Source of the DNA: CADCVT01 sp036389155
GTDB lineage: Bacteria; Actinomycetota; Thermoleophilia; Solirubrobacterales; Solirubrobacteraceae
Assembly (NCBI GenBank): GCA_036389155.1
Contig: DASVQN010000007.1
Location: forward strand, 1-64,000
Reading direction: 5' to 3'
DNA length: 64,000 nt
The translations under genes and the position numbers were made by a program. The notes beneath the pieces are model-generated. The model searched no databases, had not been told where the DNA came from, and was given only the letters and a program-made list of their open reading frames with translations. This document shows, one piece after another, positions 7,610-17,154 of this stretch. Position 1 is the stretch's first letter. The number at the start of each line of letters is the position of its first letter.

Positions 7610-8408
7610 CTCGTCGACCTACTCGTCCGTCCGCCGCCCGCCGTAGCTTGTCGCCATCTGATTGCAAAGCTGGCGGACCTGCGCTCGTTGATGTGATCGC
7701 TGAACGTATCGGCGGTCGCGGACGGAACGGCACGTAATTGGTCCGTCCCTCCTCGGTGGGGCCCGGGGCGTCGTCGTTTCGCCGCTTCCCTGCCCGACCA
7801 GCACCGCGTGCTCTCGCGAGTGGTGGATGCTCCAACCGCTGAATCTCAACCGATCTGCTCTACGAGCAGTTGCGCCACCGGCATGGCTCGACCGGGCGCA
7901 TCCACCTCCATCCGGCCGCTACCGCCGAGGCGGCAAGGAGACCTTGCGCGCTTCGAGCGCGCCGACATCGGCGCCGTCAAGGTTCGCGCGACCGCGATCG
8001 TCTTCATCGACTGGTTCCGGATCATGCTGCGGCACGGCTCGGTGATCACCTGGCGCAGGATCAACACCGCCGTCCCGCAGCTACGTCCGGCGGCCGGCGC
8101 CTGCAGAAGACCCTGAACGCGCGCAAGAAGTGCGCTGCCGACCGCGGTGCGGGCCCGGCAACGAACGGTCGCCGGCGCCGGCGCCCAGCGGCGCCAGCGA
8201 AGATGACCCTGTGTACTAAGCACTGCATCACGGCCGGCCTTCGCACTGCGAGCGTCGGCCTCTGCCTTCTTCAGCCTGCCCTCAGGCTGTCAGCACTCGC
8301 TGACCGCCGCCGGACCGCCGACGGCCTGCTGATCGGCCGGCTGGATCTCCATCCGGCGGTTTCGGCGATCTGGCCCCAGTCCTTTGGTTGATCGGTTGGA
8401 CAGGCGTT
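7610..8408. other. about 800 bases without a convincing gene
   Basis: The longest uncoded stretch in the window. Several short frames exist on both strands, but none keeps a consistent protein-like pattern; a fragment around VFIDWFRIMLRHGSVITW (plus strand, about 7995-8055) is the only protein-like piece. Base composition is less GC-rich and third-position bias is lost, consistent with decayed or acquired DNA. A 7-base-arm hairpin (8272-8289) lies downstream of dut. The promoter of the OLD operon should lie near 7610-7750, but I see no clear -35/-10. Confidence 0.5.
8272..8289. terminator. hairpin downstream of dut
   Basis: Arms CAGCCTG and CAGGCTG enclose a 4-base CCCT loop. It lies about 120 bases past the dut stop on the minus strand. 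There is no T-run, so it is at best an intrinsic-like terminator of the GC-rich kind. Confidence 0.35.
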
Positions 8409-8855
8409 TTACCGCCCGCTCGAGCCGAACCCCCCTGCGCCGCGGTCGTCGCCGGACGGCGGCAGCTCGTCGACGACCTCGACCGCCGGCGAGCCGAAGG
8501 CGACGACGAGCAGCTGCGCGATCCGGTCGGCGGCGGAGGCGGAGAAGTCCTCCGAGCCGTGGTTGATGAGCACCACGTTGATCTCCCCGCGGTAGTTCGG
8601 GTCGATCAGGCCGGGGCCGTTGACGACGCCGATCCCGTGCCGCGCCGCCAGCCCCGACCGCGGCAGCACCAGGCCGCAGCAGCCCGGCGGCAGCGCAATC
8701 GCGATCCCCGTCGCGACCATCGCCCGCTCCCCCGGCGCCAGCGTGAACGCCGACACGCACCGCAGGTCGTAGGCCGCGTCGCCCGGGCGGGTTCGCTCGG
8801 GCGACGCGGCGGCGGGGTGAAGGAGGCGGACGCGGAGCGGCTCGGGAACCGTCAG
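8409..8855 (-). CDS. dut: dUTP diphosphatase (dUTPase)
   Basis: A 148-residue trimeric-type dUTPase, which hydrolyses dUTP to dUMP and pyrophosphate. All five motifs are present: I PGDAAYDLR, II PRSGLAAR, III GLIDPNYRGE, IV RIAQLLV and V RGAGGFGSSGR. No ATG, GTG or TTG occurs in frame for at least 30 codons upstream, and the first one downstream lies after motif I. The likely start is the CTG at 8855-8853, which overlaps the stop of the binding-protein gene as CTGA, so translation is probably coupled to the transporter operon. The exact start is uncertain; the identity is not. Confidence 0.92.
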   Translation of the reverse strand: MTVPEPLRVRLLHPAAASPERTRPGDAAYDLRCVSAFTLAPGERAMVATGIAIALPPGCCGLVLPRSGLAARHGIGVVNGPGLIDPNYRGEINVVLINHGSEDFSASAADRIAQLLVVAFGSPAVEVVDELPPSGDDRGAGGFGSSGR

Positions 8856-9856
8856 CTCCCGCCGAGCAGCTTCGACTCGGTCAGGAACGCCGTGGCGACC
8901 TCCTTGGGCGCCTCCTTGTCGAGGTCGACGCGCGCGTTGAGCTCCTGCATCACCTCGTCCGTCAGGCCCTGCTGCACCTTCTGCACCACCTCCGGCAGGT
9001 CGCCGCCCGCCTTCGACGCGACGTCGTCGCGCACGACGAAGGACGAGTTGTACGGCGGGAACATGCCCTTGTCGTCCTCGAGCAGCACGAGGTTCTCGCG
9101 CTTGATCTGCGGGTCGGTCGTGAACACGATCGAGACGATGTTCTCCCCGCGCTTGAGGACCTCGTGGCGCAGCGCGATGTCCACCGGCGTGAACTTCTTG
9201 AACTTCAGCCCGTAGGTCTGCTTCAGCCCGAGCAGGCAGTCGGTCCGCTGGCGGCACTCCGGCGACCCGTAGAGCGTGAGGTTCTTGTCCTTGCCCTTGA
9301 GGTCGCTGATCTTCTGCAGGCCGAGGCGCTCCGCGGTCTTCTGCGTGACCGCGACCTCGTTCGACGACGTGAACGGTGTCGGCGGGTAGGCGGTCTCGCC
9401 GTCCTTGGCCAGGCACTTCTTGGAGTCCTCGAACGCCTGCGCGGGGTCCTTCGGGATGTCGTCGGTCGGGACGTCGCACAGCGCGAGCAGGATCGTCCCC
9501 GTGTAGTCGGGGTACGCGTCGATCTGCTTGCCCTTGAGCGCCTTCTGCGCAGCCTGCGAGTCGCCGAGGTCGAGCGAGGTCTTGACCTTGTAGCCGGCGG
9601 CCCTCAGCGCCTGGGCGTAGATCTCCCCGAGCACCTTCTGCTCGGTGAAGTTCTTCGACCCGACCGTGATCGACGTCGAGCCGTTGGCCGGGTTGGACTT
9701 GATCGCGTTCGACGCGGTCTCGGTCTGCCCGGTCGTGTCGCCGCCGCTGCTCGTCCCCTTGTCGGAGTCGTCGTCGCCACAGGCCGACAACACCAGCGAC
9801 ATCGAGATCATGCAGCAGAAAAGAGACAGCAGGGCGAACAGCTTGCGGTGCTTCAT
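8852..9856 (-). CDS. osmoprotectant ABC transporter substrate-binding lipoprotein (OpuBC/ProX-like)
   Basis: A 334-residue exported lipoprotein; the signal peptide ends in lipobox LSAC with Cys26, followed by an acidic linker (GDDDSDKG). The mature part opens with ITVGSKNFTEQKVLGEIYAQAL and contains IDAYPDYTGT, hallmarks of glycine betaine/choline/carnitine binding proteins of the OpuB/OpuC/ProX class. It captures compatible solutes outside the membrane for the permeases encoded just upstream. It overlaps the second permease by 4 bases (ATGA) and dut by 4 bases (CTGA). The ligand cannot be read with certainty from sequence. Confidence 0.9.
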   Translation of the reverse strand: MKHRKLFALLSLFCCMISMSLVLSACGDDDSDKGTSSGGDTTGQTETASNAIKSNPANGSTSITVGSKNFTEQKVLGEIYAQALRAAGYKVKTSLDLGDSQAAQKALKGKQIDAYPDYTGTILLALCDVPTDDIPKDPAQAFEDSKKCLAKDGETAYPPTPFTSSNEVAVTQKTAERLGLQKISDLKGKDKNLTLYGSPECRQRTDCLLGLKQTYGLKFKKFTPVDIALRHEVLKRGENIVSIVFTTDPQIKRENLVLLEDDKGMFPPYNSSFVVRDDVASKAGGDLPEVVQKVQQGLTDEVMQELNARVDLDKEAPKEVATAFLTESKLLGGS

Positions 9857-10560
9857 GCGGGTACGGACCTCCTCCTAGAGGGCAATGGATCGGCCAGTCG
9901 CTGGGCGAGGCCGAAGCTCACTTCCGTCGCCACGGCGAGGGCCGCGACGACCATCGAGGCGCCGAGCCGCCCGGCATCCCCGTACACGCCGTAGGCGATG
10001 ATGGGGTCACCGAGCGAGCTGACGCCGGCGAGCGGTGCGATCGTCGCCGTCGCGACGACGTTGACCGCCGAAGTCCTGATGCCGCCGACCACGAGCGGGA
10101 GGGCGAGCGGCAGCTCGACGCGGCGCACGATCTGCAGGGCGCTCATGCCCATCCCTCGCGCGGCGTCGACGGTCTCGGGCTCCACCTGGCGGATCCCGAC
10201 GTACACGTTGGCGAGGATCGGCGGGATCGCCAGCAGCGCGAGCGCGAGGGCGATGTTGGTGAAGCCGGTCCCGAGGAAGGCGAAGAACAGCGCGATGAGG
10301 GCGATCGACGGGACGGCGCGGCCGACGTTCGCGACGCCGACCGCGAGGAACGTGCCGCGCCGCGTGTGGCCGAGCCAGACGCCCAGCGGCAGCGCCACGG
10401 CGATCCCGATCGCCAGCGACACCGCCGACAGGGAGAGGTGGTCCCACAGCAGCCCGAGCAGCTGGGCGCCGCCGACGTCGCTGCCGCCCGAGCGCGACTC
10501 CTTCGAGGTGAAGACGAACTCGAAGGCGTCGCCGAACTGGGAGAGGACGGAGGCGAGCAT
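9853..10560 (-). CDS. osmoprotectant ABC transporter permease (second)
   Basis: A 235-residue inner-membrane permease with about six hydrophobic segments and the BPD-transport loop (EPETVDAARGMGMSALQIVRRVELPLALPL) that contacts the ATPase. The motif AVPSIALIALFF is typical of OpuBB/OpuBD proteins. The ATG at 10560 gives a normal family length; its A is also the last base of the stop codon of the preceding gene, so the two overlap by one base. It works with the other permease and the ATPase as a heterodimeric channel. Confidence 0.9.
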   Translation of the reverse strand: MLASVLSQFGDAFEFVFTSKESRSGGSDVGGAQLLGLLWDHLSLSAVSLAIGIAVALPLGVWLGHTRRGTFLAVGVANVGRAVPSIALIALFFAFLGTGFTNIALALALLAIPPILANVYVGIRQVEPETVDAARGMGMSALQIVRRVELPLALPLVVGGIRTSAVNVVATATIAPLAGVSSLGDPIIAYGVYGDAGRLGASMVVAALAVATEVSFGLAQRLADPLPSRRRSVPA

Positions 10561-11245
10561 CACGCGACGCGGCTCCACGGGGTGAGCAGCCGCTGCACGA
10601 CGAGGATCGCCCCGTCGAGGACGGCCGCGAGCAGGACGCACAGCACGCTCGCGACGACGACGTTCGACTTGAACGCGAGGTCGCTGTTGATCTGCTGGCC
10701 GAGGCCGCCGGCGCCGGCGAAGAAGGCGAGCGCGGCGAGGCCGACCGTCGTGGTCATGGCGACCCGCAGCCCGGCCAGGATGGCCGGCAGCGCGAGCGGG
10801 ATCTCCACGCGCCACAGCAGCTGGCGTTGCGTGAGGCCCATGCCGCGCCCCGCGTCGCGCGCCTCGTCCGGCACCGAGTCGAGCCCGTCGATCATGTTGC
10901 GGAAGAGGATCAGCAGCGTGTAGGACGTCAGCGCGATCACCGCGGTGTCCTTGCCGCGGCCCGTGAGGGGCAGGAGCAGGAAGAACGCCGCCGCGCTGGG
11001 GATCGTGTAGAGGATCCCGGTGACGTTCACGATCGGCGTGATCAGGCGACGCCACCGGTGGGCCAGCAGCGCGAGCGCCGACGCGATCGCGAATCCGAGC
11101 CCGACCGAGACCACGGTCAGGTAGACGTGCTGGCCGAGCGGGTCCCAGTAGCGGTCCAGGTGGTGGGCGATCCAGTCCGGGCAGAAGCCGTTGTCGGCGA
11201 CGCACGACGCGCTGGAGCGGTCGCGGATCTCGACCTGCGCGAGCA

Positions 11246-11249
<4 letters not shown>
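10560..11249 (-). CDS. osmoprotectant ABC transporter permease (first)
   Basis: A 229-residue permease paralogous to the next gene, with hydrophobic segments VYLTVVSVGLGFAIASALAL, ILYTIPSAAAFFLLLPL and C-terminal VLCVLLAAVLDGAILVV, and the coupling loop VPDEARDAGRGMGLTQRQLLWRVE. It starts with two consecutive ATGs overlapping the ATPase stop (ATGA). A short N-terminal region with two Cys (ASCVADNGFC) precedes the first helix, which is unusual and could lie outside the membrane. Confidence 0.88.
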
Positions 11250-12226
<977 letters not shown>

Positions 12227-12255
12227 TGTTGCCGAGCAACCCTACGCGAACGTGC

Positions 12256-12672
12256 CTACGGCAGCTCGACGCGATCGAGCCACCAGGCGCGCACGGCGCC
12301 GATGAGGTCGATGAAGTCCGGCAGCTCCAGCGGCTTGCGCAGGAACGAGTTGGCGTGAAGGTCGTAGGCGCGCCGCACGTCGGCGGGCGCGCGGGAGGTC
12401 GTCAGGACGACGACCGGCGTGCGCCGCACGTGCTCGGACGCATGCGAGCGCACCGCCTCGAGCACGTCGAAGCCGGACATCCCCGGCAGCTTGAGGTCGA
12501 GCAGGATCAGCCGCGGCGGGCGGTCGGCGCGCTCGTCGATCACCGCCATGGCCTCCTCGCCGTCGCGGGCGACGGTCAGCGCGTCGCCCGCGCCCTCGGC
12601 CTCGAAGGCCAGGCGGGTGAACTCGACGTGGACGTCCGCGTCCTCGACGAGCAGGACGTCGCCGGGGGTCAT
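12256..12672 (-). CDS. single-domain response regulator, Rcp type
   Basis: A 138-residue receiver domain with no output domain. The acidic pocket is Asp11/Asp13 region (LLVEDAD), the phosphoacceptor is Asp59 in LLDLKLPG, the switch Thr lies in VVLTTS and the conserved Lys in FLRKPL. The RxPxVVLTTS pattern and C-terminal WWLD match phytochrome-kinase partners (Rcp1-like). It starts within the stop of the kinase gene (ATGA), so it is the cognate partner. Output is presumably by protein-protein contact. Confidence 0.9.
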   Translation of the reverse strand: MTPGDVLLVEDADVHVEFTRLAFEAEGAGDALTVARDGEEAMAVIDERADRPPRLILLDLKLPGMSGFDVLEAVRSHASEHVRRTPVVVLTTSRAPADVRRAYDLHANSFLRKPLELPDFIDLIGAVRAWWLDRVELP

Positions 12673-14477
12673 CGGGCGCCCACCGCCTCGCCCTCGCGCC
12701 GCGGCTCGGGCTGCTGGGCGTTCTCGGGCAGCGTGATGAGGAAGGTCGACCCCTCGCCCGCCTGCGACTCGACGCGGATCGCCCCGCCCGCGTTCTCGAC
12801 GATGCGCTTGACCAGCGCCAGGCCAAGGCCGGTGCCCTCGAATCGCTCGTCGCCGTGCAGCCGCCGGAACATGCCGAAGATCTTCTCGTGGTCCTTGGGG
12901 TCGATGCCGATGCCGTTGTCGCGGACGGCGATCTCCCAGCCCGCCGCGGTCCGCCTTGCCTCGCCCCGCACCTCCGGCGGGGCGTCGCCACGGTACTTGA
13001 CGCCGTTGCCGATGAGGTTGGCGAAGAGCTGCGTCATCTGGCCGGCGTCGGCGCAGACGGTGGGCAGGTCGCCGCGCGAGACCGTCGCCCCGCTCTCCTC
13101 GATCGTCGCCTGAAGCTGCTCGACGGCGGCGTCCCACACGCGGTCGAGCGAGACCGGCTGGGGCGCCTTGTCGTTGCGCCCGGCGCGCGAGTAGGTGAGG
13201 AGGTCGTCGATGAGGGTGGACATCTGGCGGGTCCCGCGCAGGGCGTACTCCACGTACTCCTTCGCCCTCCCCTTGAGCTCATCCCCGTGGCGCAGCTCGA
13301 GCAGCTGGAGGAAGCCGTTGACCGTGCGCAGCGGCTGCTGGAGGTCGTGGGAGGCCAGGAACGCGAACCGCTCGAGCTCCTCGTTCGACCGGGCCAGCTC
13401 GGCCTGGCTGGCCTGCAGGTCGGAGGTCATCTGGTCGGCGATGAGGACCGCGCGGCGCTGGGCGCTGCGCGCCAGCGAGACGGCGGCGGTGGCCAGGAGG
13501 GCCACGACGAGGCCGAGGATCGCGATCAGCCACGGCATCACCCGCTCGCCGCCGCCCACCAGCGCGTCGTCGGTCTGGTAGTAGACGCGCCACTGCCGGC
13601 CGGCGATCTGCGTGTCGAGGATGCGGCTCTCGTCGGCGTCGGCGGTGGGCGCCTGCGCGCCGCCGCGCAGGTCGAACGCCTGGTCGCCGGAGCGCAGGCG
13701 GCTCGGCACGGTGCCGACCGCCCCGACGTCGTAGATCTCGAGGTCGGTGTCCGGGGTGGCCTTGACGGCGCTGCGGATCAGGTCGGGCAGCCGGATGGCG
13801 ACGAACGCGACGCCGCGGAACAGCGAGGTGCGCTTGTCGGCCGAGGGCTTCTGCTGCGTGCCGGCGTAGCGCGGCAGCATGATCAGCAGGCCCTCCTGGT
13901 CCGTCGTCTCGGTGACCAGGCGCAGCGGCGCCGTCGCCGCGGGGCGCGCGCCGTCGCGGGCGATGCCGATCGCCGTGCGGCGGGCCGCGTCGGACATGAG
14001 GTCGAAGCCGTACGCGGTCTTGTTCGGCGCCACCGGGTGCACGTAGGTCACCGCGACCGAGCCGGGCCGCTGGGCGTTCGGCCGGATCACGAGGTCCGGG
14101 TAGCCGATGCCGGCCGCCTTGGCGTCCGCGTCGAGCCGGCGCAGGAAGCGCTCGCGCCCGAGGTCGGGGAGCAGGTCGGCGTAGCCGAGGCCCAGGACGC
14201 CGGGGTAGCGGCGGGCGATCTCCTGGGTGGTGAGGAACGTCTCGTACTCGGCGTGGGTCAGGTTCTCCGAGCCGGTGAACGCGCCGCGCACGCCGAAGAG
14301 CTTCTCGGTGTACGTCTCGATCCGGCGGTCGATCGCCTCGACCACCGACTCGGCGCGCTCGTCGAGCAGCTGCTCCTCCCGGCGGTTGACCTGGCGCGCG
14401 GTGAACGTCGCCGCGATCGCCGTGACGGCGGCGAGCCCGAGGAAGACGGCCAGCGCAAGCGTTGAGGGGCGCCTCAC
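12669..14477 (-). CDS. CHASE-domain membrane sensor histidine kinase
   Basis: A 602-residue sensor kinase. A first membrane segment (residues 6-25) and a second (about 315-337) bracket an extracellular CHASE domain that carries the family motifs YPGVLGLGYADLL and YVHPVAPNKTAYGFDLMSD. A short coiled coil (ELARSNEELERFAFLASHD) leads to the H-box with His377 in ASHDLQQP, then the ATPase domain: N-box LFANLIGNGVKY, G1 DNGIGID, G2 GTGLGLALVK. The ligand of the CHASE domain is unknown. The pair kinase-regulator is translationally coupled and transcribed away from the next operon. Confidence 0.9.
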   Translation of the reverse strand: MRRPSTLALAVFLGLAAVTAIAATFTARQVNRREEQLLDERAESVVEAIDRRIETYTEKLFGVRGAFTGSENLTHAEYETFLTTQEIARRYPGVLGLGYADLLPDLGRERFLRRLDADAKAAGIGYPDLVIRPNAQRPGSVAVTYVHPVAPNKTAYGFDLMSDAARRTAIGIARDGARPAATAPLRLVTETTDQEGLLIMLPRYAGTQQKPSADKRTSLFRGVAFVAIRLPDLIRSAVKATPDTDLEIYDVGAVGTVPSRLRSGDQAFDLRGGAQAPTADADESRILDTQIAGRQWRVYYQTDDALVGGGERVMPWLIAILGLVVALLATAAVSLARSAQRRAVLIADQMTSDLQASQAELARSNEELERFAFLASHDLQQPLRTVNGFLQLLELRHGDELKGRAKEYVEYALRGTRQMSTLIDDLLTYSRAGRNDKAPQPVSLDRVWDAAVEQLQATIEESGATVSRGDLPTVCADAGQMTQLFANLIGNGVKYRGDAPPEVRGEARRTAAGWEIAVRDNGIGIDPKDHEKIFGMFRRLHGDERFEGTGLGLALVKRIVENAGGAIRVESQAGEGSTFLITLPENAQQPEPRREGEAVGAR

Positions 14478-14487
14478 CCCGCTTACG

Positions 14488-15651
14488 CTAGCCGGACGTG
14501 CGGACCCGTATCGCGATCGTCCGGCGCTGCGGGGCCGTGCCGCCGTGGCGCGCCGTCAGCGCGACGCGGACGCCCCCGGCCCGGCGGATGGCGCGCCGGG
14601 CGGCCGCGCCGAAGCGCAGGCGGATCGTCGTCCTGACGCCCGGCCTGGCGGTGAACCGGGCGCGGGCCAGCGGCTTGGCGGCCGAGGCGCGGGCGCCGCG
14701 GGCCAGCGGCGTCGCGACGGCGGTGCCGGTGCAGCCGGCCGGGCAGACGATGCCGACGTTGGCCGACGCGGCCGAGGGGTCGAGCTTCGCGGCGCCCGGG
14801 AGCGGGATGAAGATGTCGTCGAGCGGGTCCGGCGTCTTCTGCTTGGGCCCCTCGGGCAGCGGGACGAAGACGTCGTCGAGGTCGTCGTTCGCGGGCGGCG
14901 GGGGCGGCTGCGGCTGCTCCTCCTGCGGCGGCGGCTTGACCTCCGGTTCGCCGACCGATGACGTGAACGTGCGCGTGAACGTCACGGTGGCCTTCCACTT
15001 CAGGCTGCAGCTGTCGGTGTACTCGCCGTAGCCGGGGCAGCTCGTCCCGGTGACGTCCTTGGACAGCAGCTGGATGATCTTCCCCATCCCGATCGCCTCG
15101 TGGGGCATCTCGAAGAACTGGTCGTAGGGGTGCGCGCGGCCGGTTCCCGCGCCGGCCAGGCCGACCGCCGCGGTGCCGCCCTTGAGCGTGCCGCTGCACG
15201 AGTTCAGCAGGATCGTCCCGCCCTCCATGACCTTCAGGAAGATGCCCTCGGACGTCGCTCCCTCCGGGTGCTCGGTGCTGCCCTGGATGATCGCGGGCGT
15301 GGGCAGCTCGCTCCACGACGTCCCGGTGCACGAGCCGACCTTCGGCCCCTCGGGCGTCGGGATCGTGAGCGTGGTCGAGGCGCTCTGGACCGCGGCGGTG
15401 ACCTTCGGGCTGGAGGCGGTGGTGACGTGGTTGTCGATGAACTCGACCGTCGGGAACTCCGAGCGCCAGGTGAACTGCGCCTTGTCGGCCTGCGTCCAGT
15501 CGCCGAACGGGCCGGGGGCGGCGTCGTGGCGGACGTAGGTGCCGGAGCCTTCGACGACCACCTTGTAGTCGGTGAGGGTCATCGCGCTAGCGGAGGTGGA
15601 CCCGAGCGCGAACAGGGCGGCGACGGTGAGGAGGGCGGTGCGGAGGGACAT
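14488..15651 (-). CDS. secreted protein of unknown function
   Basis: A 387-residue exported protein with a clear signal peptide (LLTVAALFALGSTSASA). The mature N-terminal half is a Ser/Thr/Gly-rich region with two disulfide-capable cysteine pairs (CTGTSW/CSGTL and CPGYGEYTDSCS). The middle is a Pro/Gln/Asp-rich spacer carrying two near-copies of a PLP-G-K segment (DDVFVPLPEGPK and DDIFIPLPGAAK). The C-terminal 110 residues are an Ala/Arg-rich beta-sandwich of the kind that ends several exported proteins in this window. Only 10 bases separate it from the kinase start. No family recognised. Confidence 0.65.
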   Translation of the reverse strand: MSLRTALLTVAALFALGSTSASAMTLTDYKVVVEGSGTYVRHDAAPGPFGDWTQADKAQFTWRSEFPTVEFIDNHVTTASSPKVTAAVQSASTTLTIPTPEGPKVGSCTGTSWSELPTPAIIQGSTEHPEGATSEGIFLKVMEGGTILLNSCSGTLKGGTAAVGLAGAGTGRAHPYDQFFEMPHEAIGMGKIIQLLSKDVTGTSCPGYGEYTDSCSLKWKATVTFTRTFTSSVGEPEVKPPPQEEQPQPPPPPANDDLDDVFVPLPEGPKQKTPDPLDDIFIPLPGAAKLDPSAASANVGIVCPAGCTGTAVATPLARGARASAAKPLARARFTARPGVRTTIRLRFGAAARRAIRRAGGVRVALTARHGGTAPQRRTIAIRVRTSG

Positions 15652-15725
15652 GCCGTGCAGCGTGGCGCCGCGCCGCTCGCGTGTCATCGGGGGAACCCCC
15701 CGCCGATCCCCCTCTTTTGCCGGGC

Positions 15726-16466
15726 TCAGCCGACGCCGGCGGCGGCGCGGGCGCTCGCGTGCGCCGCGTCCTCGAGCGCGTCGCCGAGCGGCTCGAGGGC
15801 GTCGAGCCCGGTCGCGCGCGCGATCAGCCAGTCCGCGAACCACGCGTTCTTGGGCAGCAGCGGTCCGTGCAGGTAGGTGCCGATGACGCTCCCACGCCTG
15901 ACGCCCTCGAAGCCGCTCGCGCCGTCGTTGCCGTGGCCCTTGAGGACGCGCCCGAGCGGCTGCTCGCCCGGGCCCAGGCGCGTGCGGCCGCCGTGGTTCT
16001 CGAACCCCGCGAGCACGCGCGTGGTGCCGTCGCCGTCGAGGTCGACCTCGATCGCGACGTTCCCGATCAGGCGCTCGCCGTCCTCGGCGCGGACGGTGTG
16101 CAGGTCCACGAGCCCGATGCCGGGGATCTTCTCGTCGCCGAGCTCGTAGGAGTCGCCGAGGAGCTGCAGGCCGCCGCAGACGGCGAGGATCAGCGCGTCG
16201 CGGCCCGCGGCGGCATGGAGCGCGTCCTTCTTGGTGTCGACGAGGTCGTGCGCGCACAGGCGCTGGTCGCGGTCCTGGCCGCCGCCGAGGTAGAAGAGGT
16301 CGTGCGCGTCCGGGTCGATCGCCTCGCCGAGGCCGGCGCCCGTCAGCTCGAACCCGATGCCCCGCCACGCGCAGCGGCGCTCGAGCAGCAGCAGGTTGCC
16401 GCGGTCGGCGTAGATGTTCATCAGGTCCGGATAGAGCGCGCAGACCCGCAGCGTCGCGTCAGGCAC
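15726..16466 (-). CDS. gatD: lipid II isoglutaminyl synthase, glutaminase subunit GatD
   Basis: A 246-residue class I glutamine amidotransferase of the CobB/CobQ type. The nucleophile is Cys97 in AVCGGLQLLG and the catalytic histidine is His200 in TYLHGPLLPKN; YLGGGQDRDQ is the substrate loop. GatD supplies ammonia to MurT, which amidates D-glutamate of lipid II. The GTG start overlaps the methyltransferase stop by 8 bases. It is separated from murT by that methyltransferase gene rather than directly adjacent, which is unusual. Confidence 0.92.
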   Translation of the reverse strand: MPDATLRVCALYPDLMNIYADRGNLLLLERRCAWRGIGFELTGAGLGEAIDPDAHDLFYLGGGQDRDQRLCAHDLVDTKKDALHAAAGRDALILAVCGGLQLLGDSYELGDEKIPGIGLVDLHTVRAEDGERLIGNVAIEVDLDGDGTTRVLAGFENHGGRTRLGPGEQPLGRVLKGHGNDGASGFEGVRRGSVIGTYLHGPLLPKNAWFADWLIARATGLDALEPLGDALEDAAHASARAAAGVG

Positions 16467-17154
16467 GGAGCATCGCCACCTCGCTGCCGACGTGGTCGTC
16501 GGTGGCCTCGATCGTGCGCGGCTCCTCGGGCCGCAGGCCGACGTCCGCGGCCTCCGCGTAGAGGCGCTCCGTCGTGACGCGCGACAGGCGGATGCGGTTC
16601 TCCTCGGCCGTGCGCACGCCGTCGCGGGTCACGCGCTCGCGGATGCGCTCCAGGACGAAGCCGTCGCCGTCGGCGCGCACCGCCGTCGGGCGGCTCGCGT
16701 AGACGACGCCGTCGACCTCGCGCATGTCCGGCGCGACCTCGACGTCGCCGTCCTCGAAGTCGTCGACCGTGTTGGCGAGCGCCGCGGCGAGGAGCCCGCC
16801 CGGCTCGAGGTGGCGGCGCGCGCGGCGCAGGAAGGCCTGGCGGTCGGAGGCGCCGCCGAGCAGCTGCACGGTCTGCATCGGGGCGATGATCAGGGCGAAG
16901 CGGTGCGGCAGGTCGAAGTCGCGGGCGTCGGCCGCGTGCGTGGGGACGCCGGGCGCCCGGTCGGCGAGCGCGGCGAGCAGCGAAGGGTCGACGTCGAGCG
17001 CGTGGACGTCGACGCCGCGGCGGTGCAGGTCGATCGCGACGCGGCCGGTGCCCGCGCCCACGTCGAGCACGGGGCCGCCGGCCGCCGCGGCCAGCTCGCG
17101 CCACAGGGGCAGGTCGGCCGCGTAGGCGCCGCACTCGACGTCGTGCCAGATCAC
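16459..17154 (-). CDS. class I SAM-dependent methyltransferase inserted between murT and gatD
   Basis: A 231-residue methyltransferase. Motif I is VLDVGAGTGRVAIDL, motif II ends at VHALDVDP, followed by HAADARDFDLP and the post-I strand FALIIAPMQTVQLLG. The C-terminal half resembles small-molecule methyltransferases (RITTE-like LSRVTTERLYAEA). The GTG at 17154 overlaps the murT stop (GTGA) with an upstream GGGAAG about 9 bases away; a GTG two codons earlier is possible. Its place inside the amidation operon suggests an envelope or nucleotide-precursor substrate, but the sequence does not show it. Confidence 0.85.
   Translation of the reverse strand: MIWHDVECGAYAADLPLWRELAAAAGGPVLDVGAGTGRVAIDLHRRGVDVHALDVDPSLLAALADRAPGVPTHAADARDFDLPHRFALIIAPMQTVQLLGGASDRQAFLRRARRHLEPGGLLAAALANTVDDFEDGDVEVAPDMREVDGVVYASRPTAVRADGDGFVLERIRERVTRDGVRTAEENRIRLSRVTTERLYAEAADVGLRPEEPRTIEATDDHVGSEVAMLRA

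Noticed and set aside
7808..8116. Plus-strand frame containing VFIDWFRIMLRHGSVITW
   Set aside because: Only a short protein-like piece; the rest is low-complexity and no family could be recognised. Kept as a possible remnant, not a gene.
5675..8408. Complete Gabija system
   Set aside because: The OLD protein resembles GajA, but no UvrD-like GajB helicase is present on either side.
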